9,698 nt of DNA. It comes from Parvibaculum sp049651025 (GTDB lineage Bacteria; Pseudomonadota; Alphaproteobacteria; Parvibaculales; Parvibaculaceae). A program made the position numbers and the translations under genes. A model generated the notes under the pieces. That model searched no databases, was not told where the DNA came from, and saw nothing but the letters and a program-made list of their open reading frames with translations. Of this stretch, positions 1-6,487 are shown piece by piece (position 1 is the stretch's first letter; each line of letters opens with the position of its first letter). Location of the stretch: assembly GCF_049651025.1 (NCBI RefSeq), contig NZ_JBASBH010000014.1, positions 1-9,698 of the forward strand, read 5' to 3'.

Positions 1-166
1 CTATTCGAATCCGCTGCCGCATGTGCTGATCCTCACCGCCATCGTCGTCGGCATTTCCACGACCGCACTGGCGCTGGCGCTCGCCGTGCGCATCAAGGAA
101 AGCTACGGCACCATTGAAGAGGACGAAATTCTGAAAATCGAGCGCGACATGGAGAAAGAGAGCTGA
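1..166 (+). CDS. mnhC: Na+/H+ antiporter subunit C (MrpC/MnhC, NuoK-like), 3' end only
   Basis: This is the C-terminal 54 residues of a gene whose start lies before the window; the reading frame begins at base 2 and stops with TGA at 164-166. The visible part starts YSNPLPHVLILTAIVV, the well-conserved last transmembrane segment of the MrpC/MnhC and NuoK family (compare the PLPxxLVLTAIVI pattern). A charged tail follows, with IKESYGTIEEDEI and a Lys/Glu-rich end. MrpC is a small three-helix subunit of the multisubunit Mrp cation/proton antiporter in the cytoplasmic membrane, homologous to NuoK of complex I. Its stop codon overlaps the next start by one base (TGATG at 164-168), so it is very likely co-translated with the MrpD-like gene that follows. 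NuoK of complex I is the main alternative, but the tail and neighbours favour MrpC. The family assignment is firm. The cation transported is unknown. Confidence 0.88.
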   Translation, partial: YSNPLPHVLILTAIVVGISTTALALALAVRIKESYGTIEEDEILKIERDMEKES

Positions 167-1671
167 TGCTGCAAGCTCTCACCGCCCAGTTGCCTGCGCT
201 GCAGGTCGTCCTGCCGTTGATCGCCGCGCCGTTCTGCGCCGTTCTCGGGGGCAATAATCGCCCATGGGCCATGGCCTTCGCCGCGAGTCTTGTCACCTTC
301 GCCGTCTCCGTTGCGCTCTTTGCCAATGCGCTCGACGGCACAATCGTCTCCTACCACCTCGGCGGCTGGGCGCCGCCCATCGGCATCGAGTATCGCGTCG
401 ATATTCTCAATGCCTTCGTCCTTCTCATCGTGTCGGGCATCGCGGCGCTCACGCTTCTCTATGCGCGCGTGAGCATCGCCTCCGAGATCGATGCGCGCGA
501 GCACGGGCTTTTTTATACGGCCTTCATGCTCTGCCTCGCCGGTCTTCTCGGCGTCACGATCACGGGCGACGCCTTCAACGTCTTCGTCTTTCTCGAAATC
601 TCGTCGCTGTCGGCCTATGCGCTGATCGCAGCGGGCGCTCGTCGCGACCGGCGCGCGCTAACGGCTTCCTACAATTACCTCATCATGGGGACCATCGGCG
701 CGACCTTCTTCGTCATCGGCCTCGGCATGCTCTTCATGCTGACCGGCACGCTCAACATGGCAGACCTCGCGCAACGCCTCTTCGAGCATGGCGACAATCG
801 CACCTTGCGCATGGGCTTTGCCTTCATCGCCGTCGGCATCGGGCTCAAGCTCGCCATGTTCCCGCTGCATCTCTGGCTGCCCAATGCCTATACCTATGCG
901 CCGTCCGCCGTCAGCGCCTTCCTTTCGGCAACGGCAACCAAGGTTGCGGTCTATGTGCTGCTGCGTTTTCTCTTCACCGTTTTCGGTTTCAGCATCGCCT
1001 TTGAAGTCGCCGTGCTTCGCAACATCATCCTGCCGCTCGCCCTTGTCGGTATTTTCGCAGGCTCCATCGTCGCGATTTTCCAGGACGATCTGAAGCGCAT
1101 GCTTGCCTATTCGAGCATCGCCCAGATCGGCTACATGCTTGTCGGCATGACGCTGCTCTCCCATGCCGGGCTCATGGCCTCGATCATTCATCTCTTCAAT
1201 CACGCCGTCTCCAAAGGCGCGCTCTTTATGGTCGCTGGCGCTTACGTCTTGCGCGCGGGCACAAGCTCCATCCGCGATCTTCGCGGCATCGGTCGCGACA
1301 TGCCGTGGACCACCGCCGCCTTCGTCGCGAGCGGGCTCAGCCTTGTCGGCGTGCCGCTCACTGTCGGCTTCATCAGCAAGTGGTATCTCGTACAGGCCGC
1401 ACTCGCGCAGGGCTGGTGGCCGCTCGCCATCCTCGTCGTTGCCTCGTCGCTTCTCGCCTTCGCCTATATCTGGCGCGTCGTCGAAGCCGCCTATCTGCGC
1501 GAGGCGCCCGAAGGCGTTCACCGCACGGAAGCGCCGCTCACCATGCTCATCCCCATGTGGGTGCTTGCCGGTGCCAGCCTCTTTTTCGGCCTCGATGCGG
1601 AGCTGACAAGCGCCGCCGCCAGCCGCGCCGCCAATGCGCTCATCGCCGCCTCAAACCTGTTCTGGCAGTGA
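166..1671 (+). CDS. mnhD: Mrp-type antiporter subunit D (NuoN/MrpD-like proton channel subunit)
   Basis: This 501-residue integral membrane protein belongs to the proton-conducting subunit family shared by Mrp antiporters and complex I. The family normally has about 14 membrane helices, and hydrophobic stretches run through almost the whole length here. Residues matching the ion path are present: Glu144 in FLEISSLSAY, Lys228 in GIGLKLAMFPLHLWLPNAY, Lys259 in SATATKVAVY, His346 and Lys350 in HAVSKGALFM, and Lys405 in FISKWYLV. The loop DDLKRMLAYSSIAQIGYM (from about residue 307) is the family hallmark around the broken helix region. In the Mrp complex this subunit is thought to exchange protons for Na+ or K+. 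The start ATG overlaps the TGA of the upstream mrpC-like gene by one base, and a purine-rich GGAGAAAGAG at 151-160 can serve as ribosome site. Length matches MrpD (about 490-500). NuoN of complex I is the main alternative, but the MrpC neighbour argues against it. Confidence 0.9.
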   Translation: MLQALTAQLPALQVVLPLIAAPFCAVLGGNNRPWAMAFAASLVTFAVSVALFANALDGTIVSYHLGGWAPPIGIEYRVDILNAFVLLIVSGIAALTLLYARVSIASEIDAREHGLFYTAFMLCLAGLLGVTITGDAFNVFVFLEISSLSAYALIAAGARRDRRALTASYNYLIMGTIGATFFVIGLGMLFMLTGTLNMADLAQRLFEHGDNRTLRMGFAFIAVGIGLKLAMFPLHLWLPNAYTYAPSAVSAFLSATATKVAVYVLLRFLFTVFGFSIAFEVAVLRNIILPLALVGIFAGSIVAIFQDDLKRMLAYSSIAQIGYMLVGMTLLSHAGLMASIIHLFNHAVSKGALFMVAGAYVLRAGTSSIRDLRGIGRDMPWTTAAFVASGLSLVGVPLTVGFISKWYLVQAALAQGWWPLAILVVASSLLAFAYIWRVVEAAYLREAPEGVHRTEAPLTMLIPMWVLAGASLFFGLDAELTSAAASRAANALIAASNLFWQ

Positions 1672-1675
1672 GGGG
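1670..1675 (+). promoter_or_regulatory. Shine-Dalgarno fixing the start of the second antiporter subunit
   Basis: GAGGGG overlaps the stop codon of the preceding gene and lies nine bases before the ATG at 1685. The same frame is open further upstream, to an ATG at 1634 inside the preceding gene. That start would add 17 polar residues unlike the family N-terminus and has no comparable ribosome site, so 1685 is preferred. Confidence 0.6.
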
Positions 1676-1684
1676 CAATTCCGG

Positions 1685-3172
1685 ATGTTCATGACAGCAG
1701 AATTCGCCCTCTACCTCGCGCTCTTCCTGCCGCTCGGCGCCATGGCGCTTATCGGCGCGCTCGGCGCATGGCCGGTCATTCGCGACGTCGCGCATGTCGC
1801 GACCGCAGCCGTCACCTTCGCGCTTGTGATCTTCCTGTTGCGCGCATTGCTTGGCGGAGCGGTGCCGGAGCTATTCCTTTTCGAAGTCATGCCCGGCCTG
1901 CCGCTCGCCTTCAGCATCGAACCGCTCGGCATGGTCTTCGCGCTGCTCGCATCGGGCCTCTGGATCGTCATTGCGATCTATTCGGCGGGCTATATGCGCG
2001 CCGCGGGCGAAGCCCATCAGACACGCTTTGCGATCTTCTTCACACTCTCCATCGCCGCTGCGCTCGGCATCGCCTTCGCAAGCAACCTCTTCACGCTTTT
2101 CATCTTCTACGAATTGCTGACGCTCTCGACCTATCCGCTCGTCGCCCACAAGGGCACGCCCGAAGCGCGAGCGGGCGCGCGCACCTATCTCGCCATATTG
2201 CTCACCACTTCCATCGGCTTCTTCCTCGTCGCCATCATCTGGACATGGACCGCCACGGGCACGCTCGCTTTCGAGCCGGGGGGCATTGTCAGCGGCCATA
2301 TCGATCCCGCGCTTGCGCCGCTGCTGCTCGCCCTCTTCGCCTTCGGCATAGGCAAGGCCGCGCTGATGCCGTTCCATCGCTGGCTGCCTGCCGCCATGGT
2401 CGCGCCCGCGCCCGTCAGCGCGCTCCTTCATGCCGTCGCCGTCGTCAAAGGCGGCGTCTTCACGCTGCTCAAAGTCGGCGTCTATATTTTCGGCACCGGC
2501 TATCTGTCGCGCACCGACGCTTCCGTCTGGCTCGCCTGGGTTGCCGCCTTCTCGCTCATCGTCGCGGCCATCATCGCGATCACCAAGGACGACCTCAAGG
2601 CACGGCTTGCCTATTCCACCGTCAGCCAGCTTGCCTATGTGACGCTTGGGCTGGCCCTTGCCAATCAGATGGGCATCATCGGCGGCACCATGCAGATGGT
2701 CATGCATGCCATGGCCAAGATCACGCTCTTCATGTGCGCAGGCGCAATCTATGTCGCCGCAAATAAAACGCGCGTCAGCGAGATGACGGGCCTCGGCCGC
2801 CAGATGCCTTTCACCTTCGCGGCCTTCCTCATCGCCTCGCTCAGCATCATCGGCCTGCCGCCGCTTGGTGGCGGCTGGAGTAAATGGTTTCTCATCATGG
2901 CCGCCGCCGATGCGCAGCAGACGGTGATGATCGTCGTCCTCGCTCTCGGCTCGCTTCTCAGCATCGCCTATCTTCTGCCCGTCGCCGGTCGCGCGCTCTT
3001 CATGCCGGTGCCCGGCGGAAACACGAGCCCCGGCGTTCAGGAAGCGCCGCTGCTTTGCCTTCTGCCGCTCTGCGCAACGGCGCTCGGCTGCATCGCCCTC
3101 TTCTTCTTTGCTAGCGAGATATACGGCTTCCTCCTGCATATCCCCATGCTTCCGCCGGAGGCCGCGCCATGA
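1685..3172 (+). CDS. Second Mrp/complex I-type proton-conducting membrane subunit
   Basis: This 495-residue polytopic membrane protein is a paralogue of the preceding subunit. Channel residues are complete: Glu143 in FYELLTLSTYPLV, Lys224 in GIGKAALMPFHRWLPAAM, His249 and Lys255 in LLHAVAVVKGGVF, the loop KDDLKARLAYSTVSQLAY (301-318), His341 and Lys345 in HAMAKITLFM, and Lys400 in GGWSKWFL. The APVSALLHA stretch resembles the NuoL/NuoM and MrpA N-terminal half. It is much shorter than a true MrpA (about 800 residues) and lacks that protein's C-terminal domain. It probably forms a second proton half-channel in the same complex. The 13-bp gap upstream and the 4-bp ATGA overlap with the next gene place it in one operon. 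The start at 1685 is chosen for its ribosome site; an ATG two codons later (1691) is possible. The family is certain. Whether to call it MrpA-like or MrpD-like is not. Confidence 0.88.
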   Translation: MFMTAEFALYLALFLPLGAMALIGALGAWPVIRDVAHVATAAVTFALVIFLLRALLGGAVPELFLFEVMPGLPLAFSIEPLGMVFALLASGLWIVIAIYSAGYMRAAGEAHQTRFAIFFTLSIAAALGIAFASNLFTLFIFYELLTLSTYPLVAHKGTPEARAGARTYLAILLTTSIGFFLVAIIWTWTATGTLAFEPGGIVSGHIDPALAPLLLALFAFGIGKAALMPFHRWLPAAMVAPAPVSALLHAVAVVKGGVFTLLKVGVYIFGTGYLSRTDASVWLAWVAAFSLIVAAIIAITKDDLKARLAYSTVSQLAYVTLGLALANQMGIIGGTMQMVMHAMAKITLFMCAGAIYVAANKTRVSEMTGLGRQMPFTFAAFLIASLSIIGLPPLGGGWSKWFLIMAAADAQQTVMIVVLALGSLLSIAYLLPVAGRALFMPVPGGNTSPGVQEAPLLCLLPLCATALGCIALFFFASEIYGFLLHIPMLPPEAAP

Positions 3173-3444
3173 AGCCCATCATCTCCGACAAGATCATCTA
3201 TGCGCTGGCCGCGATCTGCATCGCGCTCGCCGCTGCCGATTTCTTCCGCGACCGTCACGGCTATTTCGACATTGAAAGCCAGCCGCTCGTCTATTGCGCC
3301 TTCGGCCTTCTCGCTTATGCCGCAGTCATATTCGTTTCCCGCGCGCTGCGCCGCCTCACCATTCGCCCGGAAGATTATTACGGACGCGAGGCGACGGACG
3401 CCGAAGACGAGCGCCCCGTGAGCACGGAGGCGCGCGATGTCTGA
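3169..3444 (+). CDS. Small two-helix membrane protein of the antiporter operon
   Basis: This 91-residue protein has two likely transmembrane segments, at about residues 10-25 (ALAAICIALAAADF) and 40-57 (LVYCAFGLLAYAAVIFV). They are separated by a charged turn, FFRDRHGYFDIES. After the second helix comes a basic stretch, SRALRRLTIRPEDYYG, then an acidic, probably disordered tail. By the positive-inside rule the basic segment and tail should face the cytoplasm. Small proteins with an FxDRHGxF turn and an R-x-EDYY end are, from memory, found beside Mrp-like and NuoL/M-like genes in other proteobacteria, but I know of no assigned function. The start overlaps the upstream stop by four bases (ATGA), with GGAGG at 3157-3161 seven bases before it. 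The end overlaps the next gene by eight bases. It is likely an accessory subunit of the complex. It is not a recognisable MrpE, MrpF or MrpG. Confidence 0.8.
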   Translation: MKPIISDKIIYALAAICIALAAADFFRDRHGYFDIESQPLVYCAFGLLAYAAVIFVSRALRRLTIRPEDYYGREATDAEDERPVSTEARDV

Positions 3445-5131
3445 GATCGTCACGCCCGCCCTCATCTATGTCGCAGGCGCGCTGCTCACGCCGCTGATCC
3501 GCCATCACGCCTTGCGCGGCTTGTTCCTTCTCGCCGTGCCGCTCGTCGCGCTGGCAAGTTTCATCGCGCTCCCTTTCGCCAATTACGGAACGCTGCCCTT
3601 CCTCGATCTGCGTCTCGGCTTCCTGCGCATCGACGCGCTCTCTTACGCCTTCGCGCTCATCTTCTCGCTCGCGGCGTTTCTGGCGCTGCTTTATGCTTGG
3701 CATGTCCGCGACAAGGTCGAGCAGGTCTCGACCCTGCTCTATGCGGGCGCGGCCATCGGCGCGGTCTTCGCCGCCGATCTCGTCACGCTCTTCATCTTCT
3801 GGGAGGGAACGGCGCTTGCCTCGGTCTTCCTCATCTGGAGCCGCCGCACCGAAGGCGCTTATCACACGGGCCTTCGCTATCTCGCCATTCAGATCGGTTC
3901 GGGCCTGCTGCTGCTCGTCGGCATCATTCTTCACTATCAGCAGACCGGCTCCATCGCCTTTGAACGCATGGAGCTTGGCAGCACAGCCACCTGGCTCATC
4001 TTCCTTGCCTTCGGCATCAAATGCGCCTTCCCGCTGCTGAACAACTGGCTGCAAGATGCCTATCCCGCCGCTACGCTCACGGGCACGGTCACGCTTTCCG
4101 CCTTCACCACAAAGCTCGCCGTCTATGCACTGGCGCGCGGTTTTGCGGGCACCGAATATCTCATCTATATCGGCGCGGCGATGGCGGTGCTTCCGGTCTT
4201 CTACGCCACCATCGAAAACAATCTGCGCCGCACGCTCGCCTATAGTCTGAATTCGCAGCTCGGCTTCATGGTCGTCGGCATCGGCATCGGCACGCCGCTT
4301 GCGCTCAGCGGCGCGGTCGCGCATGCGGCGGCGAGTACGATCTATCAGGCGCTGCTGTTCATGAGCGTCGGCGCGGTTCTCTATCGCACGGGCAGCGACA
4401 AGGCGTCGGAGCTTGGCGGGTTGGCGCGCTCCATGCCGCTCACCTTCCTCTTCTGCATCGTCGGCGCATTCTCCATCGCCTCCGTGCCGCTCTTTTCCGG
4501 CTTTGTCACAAAGAGCCTCGTCGTTTCAGCGGCAGGCAGCGGCGGGTATTTTGCCGTCTGGATCGCGCTCACCTTCGCATCCGTCGGCGTGCTCGCGCAT
4601 ACCGGCATTCGCATTCCCTATGTTATGTTCCTCGGCGCCGATCGCGGCCTCAAGGTCGCGGAAGCGCCGCGCCACATGCTCGTCGCCATGGGCCTCGCAT
4701 CAGCCCTTTGCCTCGCCATCGGCGTCTGGCCGCAACTGCTCTATGCCTATCTGCCCCACCCGGTCGAATATCGCGCTTTCTCGCTCGGTCATGTCGTCAC
4801 CCAGCTCCAGTTGCTCGCCTTTGCGGGCCTTGCCTTTGCCTTGCTGATGCGGCGCGGGGTTCAGCCGACCAGTCTTCGCTCGATCAATCTCGACACCGAC
4901 TGGCTCTACAGGCGCTTCCTGCCCGGCCTTGTCGGCATCCTCGCCTATCATGTCCGGGATGCCTGGCGCGGGCTGGCGCGCTTTTCATACTATCGTCTGG
5001 AGCGCATGCTCGTTGCCGTCTACAGCACGCATGGCCCGCAAGGGCTTCTTGCGCGCACATGGCCGACGGGCTCAATGGTGCTCTGGATCGCGGTTCTCCT
5101 TGGCATAACCCTGAGCCTCGCTTACCTATAG
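3437..5131 (+). CDS. Third Mrp/complex I-type proton-conducting subunit with C-terminal extension
   Basis: This 564-residue membrane protein is the most divergent of the three antiporter paralogues. Visible family residues are Glu123 in FWEGTALASVFLIW, Lys195 in FGIKCAFPLLNNWLQDAYPAA, Lys226 in SAFTTKLAVY, the loop ENNLRRTLAYSLNSQLGF (260-277) and Lys359 in FVTKSLVV. Where its paralogues have His-x3-Lys before the LFM motif, this protein has Ser300 and Gln304 in STIYQALLFM; His296 is nearby. After the shared core, residues 475-540 form an extension with SINLDTDWLYRR and probable amphipathic helices rich in Arg and Tyr. A last membrane helix follows at about 546-563. The extension is reminiscent of NuoL or MrpA C-terminal elements, though the likeness is only by eye. 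The GGAGG at 3426-3430 sits six bases before the ATG, and the gene overlaps its predecessor by eight bases. Databases would probably name it Na+/H+ antiporter subunit D. It closes the visible antiporter block. Confidence 0.87.
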   Translation: MSEIVTPALIYVAGALLTPLIRHHALRGLFLLAVPLVALASFIALPFANYGTLPFLDLRLGFLRIDALSYAFALIFSLAAFLALLYAWHVRDKVEQVSTLLYAGAAIGAVFAADLVTLFIFWEGTALASVFLIWSRRTEGAYHTGLRYLAIQIGSGLLLLVGIILHYQQTGSIAFERMELGSTATWLIFLAFGIKCAFPLLNNWLQDAYPAATLTGTVTLSAFTTKLAVYALARGFAGTEYLIYIGAAMAVLPVFYATIENNLRRTLAYSLNSQLGFMVVGIGIGTPLALSGAVAHAAASTIYQALLFMSVGAVLYRTGSDKASELGGLARSMPLTFLFCIVGAFSIASVPLFSGFVTKSLVVSAAGSGGYFAVWIALTFASVGVLAHTGIRIPYVMFLGADRGLKVAEAPRHMLVAMGLASALCLAIGVWPQLLYAYLPHPVEYRAFSLGHVVTQLQLLAFAGLAFALLMRRGVQPTSLRSINLDTDWLYRRFLPGLVGILAYHVRDAWRGLARFSYYRLERMLVAVYSTHGPQGLLARTWPTGSMVLWIAVLLGITLSLAYL

Positions 5132-5166
5132 AGTGAGGACCCCAGCCCCCGCAAAAGGAGACCCCC

Positions 5167-5796
5167 ATGGAAATGTCCGGCCAATACCGCATTCCTGCGC
5201 CGCGAGAGACCGTGTGGGCTGCCCTTAACGACGCGGATGTTCTGCGCAAGACCATTCCGGGTGCGGAGTCCGTCGAAAAGATTTCAGACACCGAATTCGA
5301 GGCCGTCGCCAAGGCGAAGGTCGGCCCGGTCAATGCCCGCTTCAAGGGCAAGGTCACTCTCAGCGACATCGACGCGCCAAACGGCTACACGCTGACGGGC
5401 GAAGGCAATGGCGGCGCAGCCGGCTTTGCCAAGGGTTCCGCTCGTGTCGACCTTGGCGACGACAACGGCGTGACGGTGCTGACCTACAAGGTCAACGCGC
5501 AGATCGGCGGCAAGCTCGCCCAAATTGGACAAAGGTTCATCGACAGCACGGCCTCGAAGCTCGCCGACGAGTTTTTCGGCAATTTTTCGGCAGTTCTCGG
5601 CGGCACCAAGGTTGAGGCGGAATCGCCGACCGAAGACCTCGAAACCTTCGGCAAGTCGCCGGATCAGGACGCCATGGCCCCGACTGGCGTGCCCATGATC
5701 CCGGACGAGGAGGCCGGACAGGGCCTCTCGCCCTGGATCTGGGGCACGGCCCTCATTATCGGCGTTGTCATTCTCATTCTGATCTTCGGGCGCTGA
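5167..5796 (+). CDS. coxG: CO dehydrogenase subunit G-like protein, membrane-anchored SRPBCC
   Basis: This 209-residue protein is a CoxG homologue. Residues 1-145 are an SRPBCC (START-like) fold recognisable from MSGQYRIPAPRETVWAALND, VLRKTIPGAESVE, the KVGPVNARFKGKVTL segment and the final helix FIDSTASKLADEFFGNF. Residues about 147-187 form an acidic, Pro-rich linker (TEDLETF, PDEEAGQG). Residues 189-207 (PWIWGTALIIGVVILILIF) form a C-terminal membrane anchor. CoxG is reported to recruit CO dehydrogenase to the inner face of the cytoplasmic membrane, and in mycobacteria to carry quinone to the enzyme. It is not a catalytic subunit. AAAGGAG at 5154-5160 lies six bases before the ATG. An internal ATG at codon 3 is less well spaced. 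The gene begins only 35 bp after the antiporter block and precedes coxS by 77 bp. Family assignment is strong; the partner enzyme is inferred from position. Confidence 0.92.
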   Translation: MEMSGQYRIPAPRETVWAALNDADVLRKTIPGAESVEKISDTEFEAVAKAKVGPVNARFKGKVTLSDIDAPNGYTLTGEGNGGAAGFAKGSARVDLGDDNGVTVLTYKVNAQIGGKLAQIGQRFIDSTASKLADEFFGNFSAVLGGTKVEAESPTEDLETFGKSPDQDAMAPTGVPMIPDEEAGQGLSPWIWGTALIIGVVILILIFGR

Positions 5797-5860
5797 AACC
5801 GGGCTTGTGCGCGCCGCTTGACGTCGCAAAGCCAAGCGCGGAGACTCGCGAAAACATCCA

Positions 5861-5867
5861 AGGGAGA
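5861..5867 (+). promoter_or_regulatory. Shine-Dalgarno fixing the coxS start
   Basis: AGGGAGA lies six bases before the ATG at 5874. The frame is open back to a GTG at 5805, which would add 23 polar residues with no ribosome site and no likeness to the CoxS N-terminus. The ATG at 5874 is therefore the preferred start. The 77-bp gap after coxG shows no convincing promoter or terminator. Confidence 0.6.
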
Positions 5868-5873
5868 ACGCGC

Positions 5874-6338
<465 letters not shown>

Positions 6339-6357
6339 GCTGGAAGGAACATGCGGG

Positions 6358-6402
6358 CCTCATCCTTCGAGACGCGGCCTTCGACCGCTCCTCAGGATGA
6401 GG
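6358..6402. repeat. 45-bp palindromic repeat, copy 1
   Basis: The element has perfect 9-base outer arms, CCTCATCCT at 6358-6366 and AGGATGAGG at 6394-6402. An inner GCGG/CCGC stem (6374-6377 with 6385-6388) closes a seven-base loop, and GAG (6369-6371) can pair with CTC (6391-6393). Transcribed, it would fold into a long bulged hairpin. No T-run follows, so it is not a typical intrinsic terminator. Similar palindromes opening with CCTCATCCTTCGAGAC are, from memory, abundant intergenic repeats in Rhizobiales genomes. The element is clear; its function is not. Confidence 0.8.
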
Positions 6403-6420
6403 AAATTACTCTGAACCAAT

Positions 6421-6465
6421 CCTCACCCTGAGGAGGCGCGGAACGCGCCGTCTCGAAGGGCGAGG
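6421..6465. repeat. 45-bp palindromic repeat, copy 2, inverted relative to copy 1
   Basis: The outer arms CCTCACCCT (6421-6429) and AGGGCGAGG (6457-6465) pair with one mismatch (a possible G-U type position in RNA). A perfect six-base inner stem, GGCGCG at 6435-6440 with CGCGCC at 6444-6449, closes a three-base loop. Its reverse complement aligns to copy 1 without gaps over all 45 positions, with 35 identical by hand count. The two copies are thus inverted to each other, 18 bp apart. The second copy ends 12 bases before the coxL ribosome site (GGAGGA at 6478-6483). Confidence 0.8.
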
Positions 6466-6487
6466 CCCCGGAGGCACGGAGGAATAC

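Noticed and set aside
1871..3139. A minus-strand open frame of about 422 codons opposite the second antiporter subunit.
   Set aside because: It is highly charged, low-complexity translation antisense to a conserved membrane protein, so an artefact of GC-rich codon use. The frames opposite 658-1521 and 3356-4324 are rejected for the same reason.
166..5131. Respiratory complex I membrane genes (nuoL, nuoM, nuoN).
   Set aside because: The gene upstream ends like MrpC, no NuoJ or hydrophilic nuo gene is visible, and a 91-aa protein typical of Mrp-like clusters is inserted. A complex I origin of single subunits is not excluded.
3437..5131. DabB, the membrane subunit of the DAB inorganic carbon transporter.
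   Set aside because: DabB is of the same superfamily, but the large soluble partner DabA is absent from the window and the neighbours are Mrp-type.
5818..5846. A promoter for coxS starting with TTGACG at 5818-5823.
   Set aside because: No acceptable -10 box lies 16-18 bases downstream; the match is probably chance.
6358..6465. The two palindromes as intrinsic terminators.
   Set aside because: Neither hairpin is followed by a T-run, and termination here would separate coxS from its obligate partners.
6339..6487. A CRISPR array or an insertion sequence remnant.
   Set aside because: Only two copies exist, in inverted orientation, and no transposase fragment or regular spacer pattern is present.
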